Shown one piece after another: positions 46,529 through 54,958 of a stretch of DNA of 64,000 bases (within the stretch, counting starts at the first letter, position 1; each line of letters opens with the position of its first letter). Source of the stretch: Anaerohalosphaeraceae bacterium (GTDB taxonomy: Bacteria > Planctomycetota > Phycisphaerae > Sedimentisphaerales > UBA12454); the NCBI GenBank assembly GCA_021108375.1, contig JAIORA010000016.1:62001-126000 (forward strand), given 5' to 3'. The translations under genes were made by a program, and so were the position numbers. The notes below the pieces were generated by a model. That model searched no databases. It was not told where the DNA came from and saw only the letters and a list, made by a program, of their open reading frames with translations.

Positions 46529-47182
46529 TTAGTGCTTAGGATTTTTATACACAATTTCCGCTTGTCCTGCCAAATGCTTTACAACAATCACTTCCGGCAG
46601 TAAATCGCTCAGCAAGTCATCGTGAGCGCTTGCCAAAACAAAAACCACGTCATTATTTTTTGCAAACTTCCTTACGTTATGCGCAACGACTGCCGCTGTA
46701 ACACGGTCGAGACTGCTGCAAAATTCGTCAGCAAAAATAAAACGCTTTCCGCTGGCCAATGCTTTTGCCAAACGGTACCGATACTTTTGGCCCTCGCTGA
46801 GTGTTGCAGGCGAATTGAGAACACAAAAAACATCCGAAAGCCCCGCCCTGCTAAGCGTTTTGAGTACCGAAAGACAATCGCCATCAATGCAGTCAACGCA
46901 GGCAAAATCCGAAACCAGTGATATTGAGTTGAGCATAATTTTGTCGTCGTCATCGACCGCTTCATAAAGCTCTCGCAGCAAAACGCTTTTACCGCCTCCA
47001 CTTGGACCGGTAAGATAACATATATCGCCTGAGCAAAGCTCGACTTGCATTTTATGGGTTATCGCGCCAGCTTTTAATCGCTGAACCGTCATTCCAAAAG
47101 CTGAAAGAACGCCCGCGACTTTGTCGGTGAGCGGATTGTTCCAGCCGAACGTTTTTTCAATTGCATAAGATGTCGATGCCAT
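46529..47182 (-). CDS. Soluble ABC-type ATPase of the COG2401 type
   Basis: This 217-residue ATPase has Walker A GPSGGGKS (59-66), the ABC signature LSEGQ (128-132), Walker B RFIFADEF (147-154), the D-loop SSLD (156-159) and an H-switch in ASAHDD (187). It has no membrane segment and no permease partner, so it is not a transporter component. Its first 45 residues precede the ATPase fold and may bind a partner. It starts on the last base of the HTH gene stop and lies ahead of the acyltransferase gene, the gene pair resembling a split COG2401 protein. Confidence 0.85.
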   Translation of the reverse strand: MASTSYAIEKTFGWNNPLTDKVAGVLSAFGMTVQRLKAGAITHKMQVELCSGDICYLTGPSGGGKSVLLRELYEAVDDDDKIMLNSISLVSDFACVDCIDGDCLSVLKTLSRAGLSDVFCVLNSPATLSEGQKYRYRLAKALASGKRFIFADEFCSSLDRVTAAVVAHNVRKFAKNNDVVFVLASAHDDLLSDLLPEVIVVKHLAGQAEIVYKNPKH

Positions 47183-47628
47183 TATAGATTCTCCTGCGAA
47201 TTAGATTTTAATTTTGCTTCCTCTGCTTTTTTTTGCTTTATATCTTCTTCCTTGACAATCATTTCCAACTGAACGATTGTTTTGGTTATGTAGGCTCGCG
47301 ACTTCCCGCTCTGCCGGGACATTTCTGCAACTGACAATCCTTCGACAAAATGAGCTCTCAAAATATCCATCTGCTCAAAGTTGAATTCCTTATTAAACCG
47401 CAGCGCACACATATAATTTGTTCCGCTGAGACGGCTGACAATTTTTGCAATCCTCCTGGCAACCGTTGCCGGCAAAACATTTGCCATCACAGCAATCTGG
47501 CTGAATGTGCAGCCGCTAAGAAAAATCCGAATCAGCTGATATTCGTGTTTAGGCAGATAAGGAATCCTCGAACTGAACGCTTCGAGCCTTTTGCGTAACT
47601 GTTTTTTGATGGGTCTGTATGGGCGCAC
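47182..47628 (-). CDS. Double helix-turn-helix protein, first gene of the ABC-GNAT operon
   Basis: This 148-residue basic protein has two HTH-like segments. Residues 35-72 resemble sigma-4-like regions (FLSGCTFSQIAVMANVLPAT, then VARRIAKIVSRLSG). Residues 84-125 contain EQMDILRAHFVEGLSVAEMS with GKSRAYITKTIVQLE. A lysine-rich tail ends the protein. The GTG start has AGGAGGAG six bases upstream. Translation is coupled to the ABC ATPase gene. It is a plausible regulator of the shared upstream elements or a DNA-recognition subunit. Confidence 0.72.
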   Translation of the reverse strand: MRPYRPIKKQLRKRLEAFSSRIPYLPKHEYQLIRIFLSGCTFSQIAVMANVLPATVARRIAKIVSRLSGTNYMCALRFNKEFNFEQMDILRAHFVEGLSVAEMSRQSGKSRAYITKTIVQLEMIVKEEDIKQKKAEEAKLKSNSQENL

Positions 47629-47640
47629 AATCTCCTCCTG

Positions 47641-47666
47641 ATAGAATTAGGGAACTGGTTTATAAA
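47641..47666 (-). promoter_or_regulatory. Shared upstream element of the HTH-ABC-GNAT operon
   Basis: On the minus strand TTATAAACCAGTTCCC (47650-47665) lies about 25 bases before the GTG start. It is followed by TAATTCTATCAGGAGGAG, matching the leader of the ParB-like gene (TTAATCCATCAGGAGAG). A similar element precedes terL. Confidence 0.5.
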
Positions 47667-48540
47667 AATGACAGCCGTGTCAGATAAAAAATTCTGAGCA
47701 AAACCGCTCGGAAAAAATCAAAAATCTAAGCCGAACGAAACGAAAAATTCATCAAGGCTCGGCAATATAAAACGAGCTAAACGACCTATGTCTCTAAAAA
47801 ACTGGAGGTTGCTTCGTCGCGTTGCTTCTCGCAATGACGGATTGTGCGTTTTTATGTCATTGCGAGGCCCTGTTATCAGGCCGCGGCAATCTCAAATTTT
47901 AGAAATCTTAGTTTTTCAGAAGCCTCAATCCTACAAAAACTGTTAAAAAACGCTAAAAAACAATCAAAAGTAGCCAAAAACAATTAAAATCGTTTAAAAT
48001 AGTTTCATTTTTTTATTTTCAGTTCCAAAACCACCGTTTTGCCCTAAAATACGCCAATTTCGTTAACTGCCTACCAAACTTATCCTATTGTAACGTATTT
48101 TATTAACTTTGCAAGGCTTTTTTTATATTTTTATGAACTTTTTTGATTGTTTTGCGTTTACATAACAAAAACTCGTTTTTAGTGCCGTTTTTTACTATTT
48201 TTTTGGTTCAAGGGAACTTAACATCAATTTTAGTCAAGTTAAGTTCCCTTGAACCTGCTCTTTAAACCACTGCGTAACATCTTAATATAAAAGAAGTTAA
48301 TTCCTTTTTCTTTTTTGCGGATAATTTTTTTAATGTTTTTCTTGACTTTCCAGAAAACGCGGTCATCATTAAAGAGCAGGACTACTGAGGAGTAGCAACG
48401 TAGTTTTTGTTCAATTCGATGAGAGTTTCTTCGTTTGAAAAGACGCAACGGTTTGCAAGCTATAACAGGCTCGTGGTCTGTTTTAGAGATGGTTATAAAT
48501 CGTTAACAGTAATGTCTTTCAATAAGTAGGAGGATTTACT
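47667..48540. other. Gene-free region with phased A/T tracts and nested inverted repeats
   Basis: The 870 bases between the HTH operon and the PEP-CTERM gene contain a GTCATTGCGAGGCC repeat (47857-47893) and runs of A tracts about 10 bases apart (47935-48010). Phased T tracts follow (48115-48207), then two inverted repeats (48205-48255 and 48254/48380). A 69-codon minus-strand frame at 48239-48448 overlaps the inverted repeats and is not convincing. Confidence 0.55.
48205..48380. repeat. Nested inverted repeats, possible element or structured RNA
   Basis: GGTTCAAGGGAACTTAAC (48205-48222) is repeated perfectly in inverse at 48238-48255 around a 15-base loop. Immediately after, CCTGCTCTTTAA (48254-48265) pairs with TTAAAGAGCAGG (48369-48380). 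No T run follows on either strand, so it is not a simple terminator. Confidence 0.7.
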
Positions 48541-49179
48541 ATGAAGAGGTTCTTTTTTTTAAGTTTGTTTCTGCTTCTGATGTGCTCGGTTTCCATCGGT
48601 GTACCTATTACCTATAATAAGACTCCGAATCCAGACCAAACTCAAGATTGGTTGCCGGAATGGACGCACGAATTGGGCATAGGTTTTCCAGACATCCAGC
48701 TGATAGAGGCAACGTGGGAATACACTTCTCTCGTTGCCTGTCAGCCCGGATACGAGGGCGGCCAAAACATCCTGATAACAATGACGAACCTGACTGGCAT
48801 AGCCTGGAAGAATGTAACGTATGTTGCCGACCCGGAAACAACTATCACCAACGACGATAGGGAGCTTGTCAATGGTGAAGAGGCATTTCTCATTGACTAT
48901 ATCGGGGTCAACCAGCCGCTGGTGTTTGAGAGTTTGATTGTAGATACTATCTTTCAGCCGGGAGAAACGTGGCAGTTCATCATCCAGGAGTACAACAATA
49001 CTCTTGGTTTGTCGCCAGCAGCTTTTTTAAGCTGGGACTCAATCAATAATCTGGGACTGGTTGGCGGCCAGAGTGGTGGCGACTACGTGTCATCGGGCAG
49101 TATCATCGTCATCCCGGAACCAGTAACGATTGTTTTGCTGGGTATTGGCGGGCTGTTTTTGCGCAGAAGCAAACACTGA
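48541..49179 (+). CDS. PEP-CTERM sorting-signal exported protein
   Basis: This 212-residue protein has a signal peptide (residues 1-20, FFFLSLFLLLMCSVSIG). The C-terminal 23 residues form a PEP-CTERM signal: IPEPVTIVLLGIGGLFLRRSKH, meaning PEP motif, hydrophobic helix, basic tail. The mature part is a beta-rich region of about 165 residues with no recognised domain. PEP-CTERM proteins are exported and processed by exosortase; no exosortase gene is in this window. AGGAGG lies seven bases before the start and a strong terminator follows, so it is monocistronic. Confidence 0.88.
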   Translation: MKRFFFLSLFLLLMCSVSIGVPITYNKTPNPDQTQDWLPEWTHELGIGFPDIQLIEATWEYTSLVACQPGYEGGQNILITMTNLTGIAWKNVTYVADPETTITNDDRELVNGEEAFLIDYIGVNQPLVFESLIVDTIFQPGETWQFIIQEYNNTLGLSPAAFLSWDSINNLGLVGGQSGGDYVSSGSIIVIPEPVTIVLLGIGGLFLRRSKH

Positions 49180-49212
49180 GAATCAGTTACAACCGATTCT
49201 GAGTAACAAAAA

Positions 49213-49254
49213 AAGGGGAGTCAGTCTAAGCGGCTGGCTCCCCTTGCTTTTTTG
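49213..49254 (+). terminator. Rho-independent terminator of the PEP-CTERM gene
   Basis: AAGGGGAGTCAG (49213-49224) pairs with CTGGCTCCCCTT (49234-49245), with one G-T pair, and is followed by TGCTTTTTT. Confidence 0.88.
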
Positions 49255-49287
49255 TGGTGAAAGGGGGGCTTAGGGTGATTTCTTATT

Positions 49288-49318
49288 TTGTTTCGTTTTT
49301 GCCGTTTTAAGTTATAAT
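49288..49318 (+). promoter_or_regulatory. Promoter of rnpB
   Basis: A perfect TATAAT (49313-49318) lies seven bases before the deduced RNA start. TTGTTT at 49288-49293 is a weak -35 at 19 bases, with TTTCGT at 16 bases as an alternative. Confidence 0.6.
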
Positions 49319-49324
49319 GGATAT

Positions 49325-49791
49325 TGCCAGGCAGGTTGAGCGACCGCTGCGCATCTTATGATTCGCAGAGGAAAGTCCGGGCAGGAATAGAGCACGGTGA
49401 TGGCTAACGGCCATCTCCCGCACCTACTTTGTTATTGTTGTTGCAGGTTGAATGACAGGGTTGTTTTGAAAAACAATCGGAGTTTTGTTGGTGATTACAA
49501 TGTCAAAGTAGGTGCGGGACGGGAAAGTGCCACAGAAAATACACAGCCGATGGAGCGACTCGTCGCTTACAGGTAATGGTGAAATGGTGCGGTAAGAGCG
49601 CACCGCGAGTTTGGTAACAAACTCGGCAGGGCAAACCCCACCGCCTGCAAGACCAGATATGCCGGTTAACCTTGCTCAGGGATTAACCCGGCGGGTAGGT
49701 TGCTTGAGCCTTTCGGCAACGGGAGGCCTTAGATAAATGGTCGCTGCCCCGAAAGGGGAACAGAACCCGGCTTATAGACCTGCCTGGTATT
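49325..49791 (+). ncRNA. rnpB: RNase P RNA, bacterial type A
   Basis: This is the catalytic RNA that trims tRNA 5' ends. The ends pair as P1 (GCCAGGCAGGT with ACCTGCCTGGT). GAGGAAAGTCCGGGC and the 3' segment CAGAACCCGGCTTATA form the universally conserved P4 and flanks. GGTAAGAGCGCACCG and GCAAACCCCACC lie in the central core, and GGGAGGCCTTAGATAAATGG occurs near the 3' end. The length of about 467 bases is long for type A because of an extended helix at 49420-49520, where GCACCTACTTTG pairs with CAAAGTAGGTGC. Confidence 0.95.
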
Positions 49792-49948
49792 TTATTTAAA
49801 CTGACCCCGCATTAGTTTAAATAAGATTAAAAGTTAAAAGTTAAAATGCAAAATTATTGTTTCGGCCTTTGGCCGAAGCTATTTTTATAAACAAATGTTC
49901 AAGACAGCGTTTGTTTCGTTCAGTTCAAAAGCAGTCTTGAAACAGATT

Positions 49949-51391
49949 TTAAACACTTTCGGTTTCGATAGTTGGCATTGGCGGCATCCTGTCCGGCAGG
50001 AGAGGTGCTTTTTCGATGACGCGCATATTTTTCCACTTGCCGCCAAGGAATCGCAGGAAGAAAATGAGCGACAGCAGGCATACATAGCTTGTCAGGCCAG
50101 TCCAGGAAACGTAAAGCTGCGCGTCGCCTTTGAGATAAGTAACTGCTAAATAAGTTGGTATCACCACAATAATCCAGTTCAGGATTACCGATACGTACAT
50201 CACAAATTTTGTGTCGCCAGCACCTTTGATTGCCGCTGAGAATATGATATTGCCCGTATCAAAAACGCAGTAGAACGCCACAAATATCAGCAGTTTTGTT
50301 ACTAACGGCTGAATTTGGGCGAACTGAGTGGCATCGGCTCCGACCTTGAACGCAACCATAAAAACTCCCGGGGCAATGATATAGCAGGTTGCGATACATA
50401 GCATATATCCGAATGTCATTATACCTGCCGACCACGCACTTTTCTGAGCGGTGGCAGGGTCGTCTTTGCCGAGCGAGCGGCCAACCAGCACGCTCGTCGC
50501 GATTCCGAAGCCTATCATTGGCATAAATGACAGCGTATTGATTTGGCACGCCATCGCTGTCGCTGCCATTGCTGTAGTACTGATTCTGCCGACGAAAATG
50601 ACGAACAATGAGAATCCGAGTATGTCTAACATAAATTGCGTTCCATTTGGAACGCCGAACTTCATCAGCCTTTTGAATAATTGTCCGTCAAATCTGAAAT
50701 CGCCGGTATTGAAATTGCCGCGATTGTCTTTGCCTAAGAAGATGAAGAAATAAATAATGCACGCTACCAATCCGGATAGAACCGTTGCCGTTGCTGCGCC
50801 GCTGATTCCCATTTTTGGAAACCCGAACTTGCCGAAAATGAACGTGTAGTCCATCGCGATATTCAGGACTGTTCGGATTACGTTAATCCACAGCACTGCC
50901 CAGGTTTTTCCTCTGCCGGTATAAAAGCACGACATTGCCGCTGTGAAAAGTCCCGGCCAGGCACCGGCGGCCAGTATTTTAAAATAGCTCACCTCGTAGC
51001 TTCGCACCGCTGCGTTATGACCGACCAAATCCATTATTGGCCTGGCAAAAAATGATATTCCTATCATTATAACACCTGCAAAAACGCAAAAGTACATACT
51101 CTGCCAGACGGCCGGGCCGATACGTTCTTTCCTGCCGGCACCGTCGTATTGCGAGACGAATGTGTTTGCGTAGTTGGCCGTACCCATAAAAAAGCTGAAC
51201 GCCACGAAGTTTAGTATCCCTCCCATCATTGCCGCACTCATTGCGTTTTGGTCGTACCACATCAGGAATACACGGTCAACGAAGAGCTGCAAAGTGAACG
51301 CAGAGGTACTCAGGATGAGCGGAAATGCTATTTTAAACAGCTCGCCGCACCCGCCCGGCCCAGTGATTGATGGCAGTTTGTTAGTTTTCAT
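49949..51391 (-). CDS. MATE family efflux transporter
   Basis: This 480-residue protein has twelve predicted membrane helices in two six-helix halves, the MATE layout. Typical blocks are FPLILSTSAFTLQLFVDRVF near the N-terminus and GVPNGTQFMLDILGFSLFVI in the second half. It should export cationic drugs or metabolites in exchange for Na+ or H+. It is transcribed toward rnpB with no obvious partner. Confidence 0.9.
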   Translation of the reverse strand: MKTNKLPSITGPGGCGELFKIAFPLILSTSAFTLQLFVDRVFLMWYDQNAMSAAMMGGILNFVAFSFFMGTANYANTFVSQYDGAGRKERIGPAVWQSMYFCVFAGVIMIGISFFARPIMDLVGHNAAVRSYEVSYFKILAAGAWPGLFTAAMSCFYTGRGKTWAVLWINVIRTVLNIAMDYTFIFGKFGFPKMGISGAATATVLSGLVACIIYFFIFLGKDNRGNFNTGDFRFDGQLFKRLMKFGVPNGTQFMLDILGFSLFVIFVGRISTTAMAATAMACQINTLSFMPMIGFGIATSVLVGRSLGKDDPATAQKSAWSAGIMTFGYMLCIATCYIIAPGVFMVAFKVGADATQFAQIQPLVTKLLIFVAFYCVFDTGNIIFSAAIKGAGDTKFVMYVSVILNWIIVVIPTYLAVTYLKGDAQLYVSWTGLTSYVCLLSLIFFLRFLGGKWKNMRVIEKAPLLPDRMPPMPTIETESV

Positions 51392-51592
51392 TGTCAGGCG
51401 ATACTATCAAGAAACCATCCTGCTGGCAAAGCTATTATCCATCCTAAAACTATCACTTTTAATGCCCTGAGTATTATTAGCGTTATTTTTCAGGCATTTT
51501 GGGATGACTTCTAAAATCATTTGCTTAAAATCTTCGCTGCGGTTACATTTCTGGTGAGCGCAGAAAGTTTCTGATTTTATACAGGATTTACC

Positions 51593-52819
51593 TTGAACAC
51601 TGATATTTGCATAATCGGCGCAGGCCCGGCTGGTATGGCCGTTGCAATCGCTGCCTCTGCTGCTGGTGCGAGTGTTGTCGCAGTCGATTCTAATTCCGCA
51701 CCTGGTAAAAAACTTTTGATTACCGGTTCAGGCAGGTGCAATGTTACGCACAATTGTTCGGTGGCTGAATTTCTCAGAGCCTGTGAGCCTTTCGACAGAT
51801 TCCTTCGCCACTGCATTTATGAATTTTCGCCAGCGGATTTAATAGCTCTTTTAGTGGGTTTGGGTGTCGAGACGAAAACAGAAGGCTCCGGTCTCGTTTT
51901 TCCCGTTTCGGATAGGGCTTCGGATATTAATAATTCGCTTTTTGATAACGCAAAATCTCTCGGAGCAAAATTTATATTTGGCAGCAAGATTGATTCTGCA
52001 AAAAAAACAGATTCCGGCTTCCTTATAGAATCAGGCGATAAAAAAATAGATTGTCAAAGTTTAATCATCGCAACCGGTGGCTCTTCCTGGCCCCAAACAG
52101 GTTCCGATGGCAGCGGGTACAGGATAGCAGAGGCTTTTGACCATAAAATAATATCGCCAACCGCCTGCCTGGTGAGATTGATGACAGTTGAAAAATGGCC
52201 AGCCGATATTGCTGGCGCCGCAGCGGCAAATGTCAGGGTATCGGCAAAAATTTCCGGTAAAAAAATATCATCGACAGGGCCAATGATTTTCACGCACGAT
52301 GGTATCGGCGGCCCGGCCGTTCTGGATTTTAGCAGGGAAATTCTCAACAGCGACCAATGTTTCCCGCTGGATATTACGATAGATTTTCAGCCGAACACAA
52401 ATGACAACGATTTCCAGAGGCTGATTTTAGAAGCTGCTTTGAGGTATCCAAAAAAAGAGGTTTCTTTTTTATTGGCTGATATGATGCCGATAAGTCTTGC
52501 CCGTAAGATTTGTCAGATGGCTGGGTGTGAAAAGGTGGTTAGTTCTCAGTTGACGAAACAGCTCCGCAAGAACCTCATCGAAAATGTTAGGCATCTGCCG
52601 TTGAAAATAAAATCGGCCAGGCCGCTTTCAGAGGCAACCATCACTCGCGGCGGGGTCGATAACGCAGAGATAAATCCTCTGACAATGGGTTCAAATCTCT
52701 GCCAAAATCTTTTTTTTGCCGGCGAAATAATCAATGCCGACGGCCCTTGCGGCGGATATAACCTCCAGTTCGCATTTTCCAGCGGCACTCTTGCCGGGAA
52801 AAACGCGGCAAAAGTGTAA
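51593..52819 (+). CDS. HI0933/YhiN-family flavoprotein
   Basis: This 408-residue FAD-binding protein begins with the dinucleotide motif CIIGAGPAGMAVAIAASAAG. It contains SGRCNVTH, the family hallmark, IATGGSSWPQTGSDGSGYRI, MIFTHDGIGGPAVLDFS and the C-terminal INADGPCGGYNLQFAFSSG. The TTG start at 51593 has AGGA seven bases ahead. The family has no firmly established function, although some members are called aminoacetone oxidases. The downstream 323 bases are gene-free. Confidence 0.92.
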   Translation: MNTDICIIGAGPAGMAVAIAASAAGASVVAVDSNSAPGKKLLITGSGRCNVTHNCSVAEFLRACEPFDRFLRHCIYEFSPADLIALLVGLGVETKTEGSGLVFPVSDRASDINNSLFDNAKSLGAKFIFGSKIDSAKKTDSGFLIESGDKKIDCQSLIIATGGSSWPQTGSDGSGYRIAEAFDHKIISPTACLVRLMTVEKWPADIAGAAAANVRVSAKISGKKISSTGPMIFTHDGIGGPAVLDFSREILNSDQCFPLDITIDFQPNTNDNDFQRLILEAALRYPKKEVSFLLADMMPISLARKICQMAGCEKVVSSQLTKQLRKNLIENVRHLPLKIKSARPLSEATITRGGVDNAEINPLTMGSNLCQNLFFAGEIINADGPCGGYNLQFAFSSGTLAGKNAAKV

Positions 52820-53142
52820 GGCTGCCCTTGATTTAAGCTCCTCTTGCGTGTATCCTACGAGGTTAACATTTAGGGAATCTCTAAAAATTCATTTTGGCGA
52901 ACAAGCGAAGACCCAAAGGGCCATTAAAAGGCGTCAGAGACAGTGGAGACTGTCAGAAAGATACATTTGTTACACAACGCCTCTTAAGCAACCTAAGGTT
53001 GTTTCGCCGATGGACAGCGTCAGGCAAAAGCCGCTTTATCTACGGATAAAGCTGATTTGTCTTCCTTGCCATCGGACAAAAATTTTCTACTTGTCGCTCA
53101 AAAGCAATTATTAGAGCTACCCTTATTAAGGTTTTTAGGCAG
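52820..53142. other. Gene-free region with a string of small hairpins
   Basis: Four short perfect hairpins follow one another: GACAGT-GGAG-ACTGTC (52939-52954), CAACC-TAA-GGTTG (52989-53001), CTTTATC-TACG-GATAAAG (53034-53051) and TTTGTC...GACAAA (53057-53081). CCGATGG (53007-53013) also pairs with CCATCGG (53069-53075). This may be a structured leader of the ArsC operon or a degraded element. No gene is supported. Confidence 0.5.
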
Positions 53143-53574
53143 ATGGAAGAAAAAAAGAAATTAAATGTTCTGTTCCTTTGCACCGGCAATTCCTGTCGAA
53201 GCCAGATGGCTGAGGGTTGGGCAACTTTTCTCAAGTCCGATTCAATAGAGGCTTTTTCCGCAGGTACCAATCCGTACAAGGTTAACGAGCGTGCGATAAA
53301 AGTTATGGCTGAGGCAGGGGTGGACATCTCGAAGAGCATCTCAAAGAGCATAAATGATTTAGCCGGTATCGAATTCGATTACTGCATAACTCTTTGCGAC
53401 CACGCCAACGAAAGCTGTCCACCCCTGCCTGATAAAACGAAGCATATCCACAGGCCTTTCGCTGACCCTTCTTTTATGATGGGCGCTCCTGAAGTTGTTC
53501 TCAATGAATTCAGAAAGGCAAGAGACCTGATAAGGGATTTTATCGAAACGCTGCCGGAGTCATTGCAGCAGTAA
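53143..53574 (+). CDS. arsC: Low-molecular-weight phosphatase-fold arsenate reductase, thioredoxin-coupled type
   Basis: This 143-residue protein has the P-loop CTGNSCRSQMAEGW with the nucleophilic cysteine. The resolving pair lies in TLCDHANESCPPLP, and FADPSFMMGAPE holds the acid aspartate. This three-cysteine layout is the thioredoxin-dependent ArsC class, which reduces arsenate to arsenite. The thioredoxin reductase two genes downstream fits this. No ArsR or arsenite pump gene is nearby, so a role as protein phosphatase cannot be excluded. Confidence 0.88.
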   Translation: MEEKKKLNVLFLCTGNSCRSQMAEGWATFLKSDSIEAFSAGTNPYKVNERAIKVMAEAGVDISKSISKSINDLAGIEFDYCITLCDHANESCPPLPDKTKHIHRPFADPSFMMGAPEVVLNEFRKARDLIRDFIETLPESLQQ

Positions 53575-53590
53575 CGGAAAGGTTTTTTTT

Positions 53591-54958
53591 ATGAACACTA
53601 ACTCAGATTCGAGATACCCGCTTCTTTACAAGCCGGCGATGCTGGGCTTTTTTGCTCTCGGCATTATTATTGCCGGTATGATGGTCTCGAAAAGCAGAAC
53701 TATTGAATACACCCCGCTTATTGAGCTGAAAGGTATGGGCATCTCTGTTTCTGTTCCGTCCAGTCGTCAGTGGCAAAGGCCCTCAGCCGGTTGGCAGTAC
53801 GAGAAGAACGTTTACAGCCTTTCGTCTATTTTGCAGTTAAGCTCGCAATCAGCCATTTCGGCACAGTGGAGATATTCTCTTCTGTCAACATCAAGGGATG
53901 TTGAAGAAATTTTTGCAAGAAAAGCTCAATCTATTTTCGGCGAATTGACTATCGGCGATTCTCGCAAAATTGGTGATACTGTTTTGCACACTGCGAAAAT
54001 TGTTTCTGAAAAGAAACAAGTGGTTGTACATATTGCCGGCCTGCAAACATCCATCGGCCACTTACTGACCCTTGAAGTCGTTCAAAGAGGCGCACCGGCA
54101 GGAATGGCAGTCGATATTTTCGATAAGCTCACAAGCACAATGGAATACTCGGACAGCGAATTGCTGGTAAACGGCAGCGAACTCGTAGCGGATTTTAAAA
54201 CCTTCGCTCTGCGGCAAATTCATCCAGATCACCAGGGCATAAGATACTATCTGATAAAAAACTCTGACGACCAGGCTATCGGTTTTGTGGCGGGAGGAAT
54301 AACTGATTCCGGCGAATCCGACAGCAGCCAGCCTATAACGGTCGCAAGTCTTTATTACACCGACAATCCGACGAGCGAATTCTCTGAGCAGAGTTTTATC
54401 AGAACTGATACAAGGCTTGGCGAATTTGAATGGGTAACCCGCCGGAGAGATTTTCGTGCTAACCGCGAAGTTGCTATAAAATCGCAGCAGGATCCAAACG
54501 GCATAATGTCTGTTGAGCTAATGTCCGTGGTCAAAGTTGGTGATTTTTTGCCGTCAAAAGTTGCCGTGCCGGACGTTTTATTTGACCAGTTTGTGGTGAT
54601 GTTCACGCAAAAAAAATTCCAAAACGCTCTTGTCGATATTCTCCTTATAGACGGTCAGGTGATACCGACCGCTTTAAGCGTTCTGTTGCAGCCGGTGCCG
54701 AGTGAATACGCATACGTTGTGCTGGCCGAATTTAATGATGGCAAAAACCGCCAGCAGAAAATGTATATAGACTCTGCCGGCGAGATTGTCCGCATAGAAG
54801 TCGACACCGAAAACGATTATGTAATTGAAGCTGTCTCGGCAAAAGATGTTTTAGGACGATTCGCCAGTTGGACTCAGCAGATAGACCAGACTCGCCAACA
54901 ACTGATGGCAGCCCGCCGCGGTGAGATTTTAAAAGAAGTGAAAGGAAAAGATAAATGA
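53591..54958 (+). CDS. Hypothetical membrane-anchored protein between arsC and trxB
   Basis: This 455-residue protein has one N-terminal membrane helix (about residues 14-33) and a large soluble part presumably outside the membrane. Two similar-sized segments (about 45-190 and 205-345) look beta-rich, and the C-terminal 40 residues are helical and charged. No cysteine-based motif is present. It follows arsC after 16 bases and overlaps trxB by four bases (ATGA), so the three are likely coexpressed. Its function is not recognised. Confidence 0.75.
   Translation: MNTNSDSRYPLLYKPAMLGFFALGIIIAGMMVSKSRTIEYTPLIELKGMGISVSVPSSRQWQRPSAGWQYEKNVYSLSSILQLSSQSAISAQWRYSLLSTSRDVEEIFARKAQSIFGELTIGDSRKIGDTVLHTAKIVSEKKQVVVHIAGLQTSIGHLLTLEVVQRGAPAGMAVDIFDKLTSTMEYSDSELLVNGSELVADFKTFALRQIHPDHQGIRYYLIKNSDDQAIGFVAGGITDSGESDSSQPITVASLYYTDNPTSEFSEQSFIRTDTRLGEFEWVTRRRDFRANREVAIKSQQDPNGIMSVELMSVVKVGDFLPSKVAVPDVLFDQFVVMFTQKKFQNALVDILLIDGQVIPTALSVLLQPVPSEYAYVVLAEFNDGKNRQQKMYIDSAGEIVRIEVDTENDYVIEAVSAKDVLGRFASWTQQIDQTRQQLMAARRGEILKEVKGKDK

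Noticed and set aside
46529-47182. ABC transporter ATP-binding subunit
   Set aside because: No permease or binding-protein gene is near, and the next gene is an acyltransferase; a soluble role fits better.
48239-48448. 69-codon minus-strand frame between the HTH operon and the PEP-CTERM gene
   Set aside because: It begins and ends in the nested inverted repeats, is low in complexity and has no convincing ribosome-binding site.
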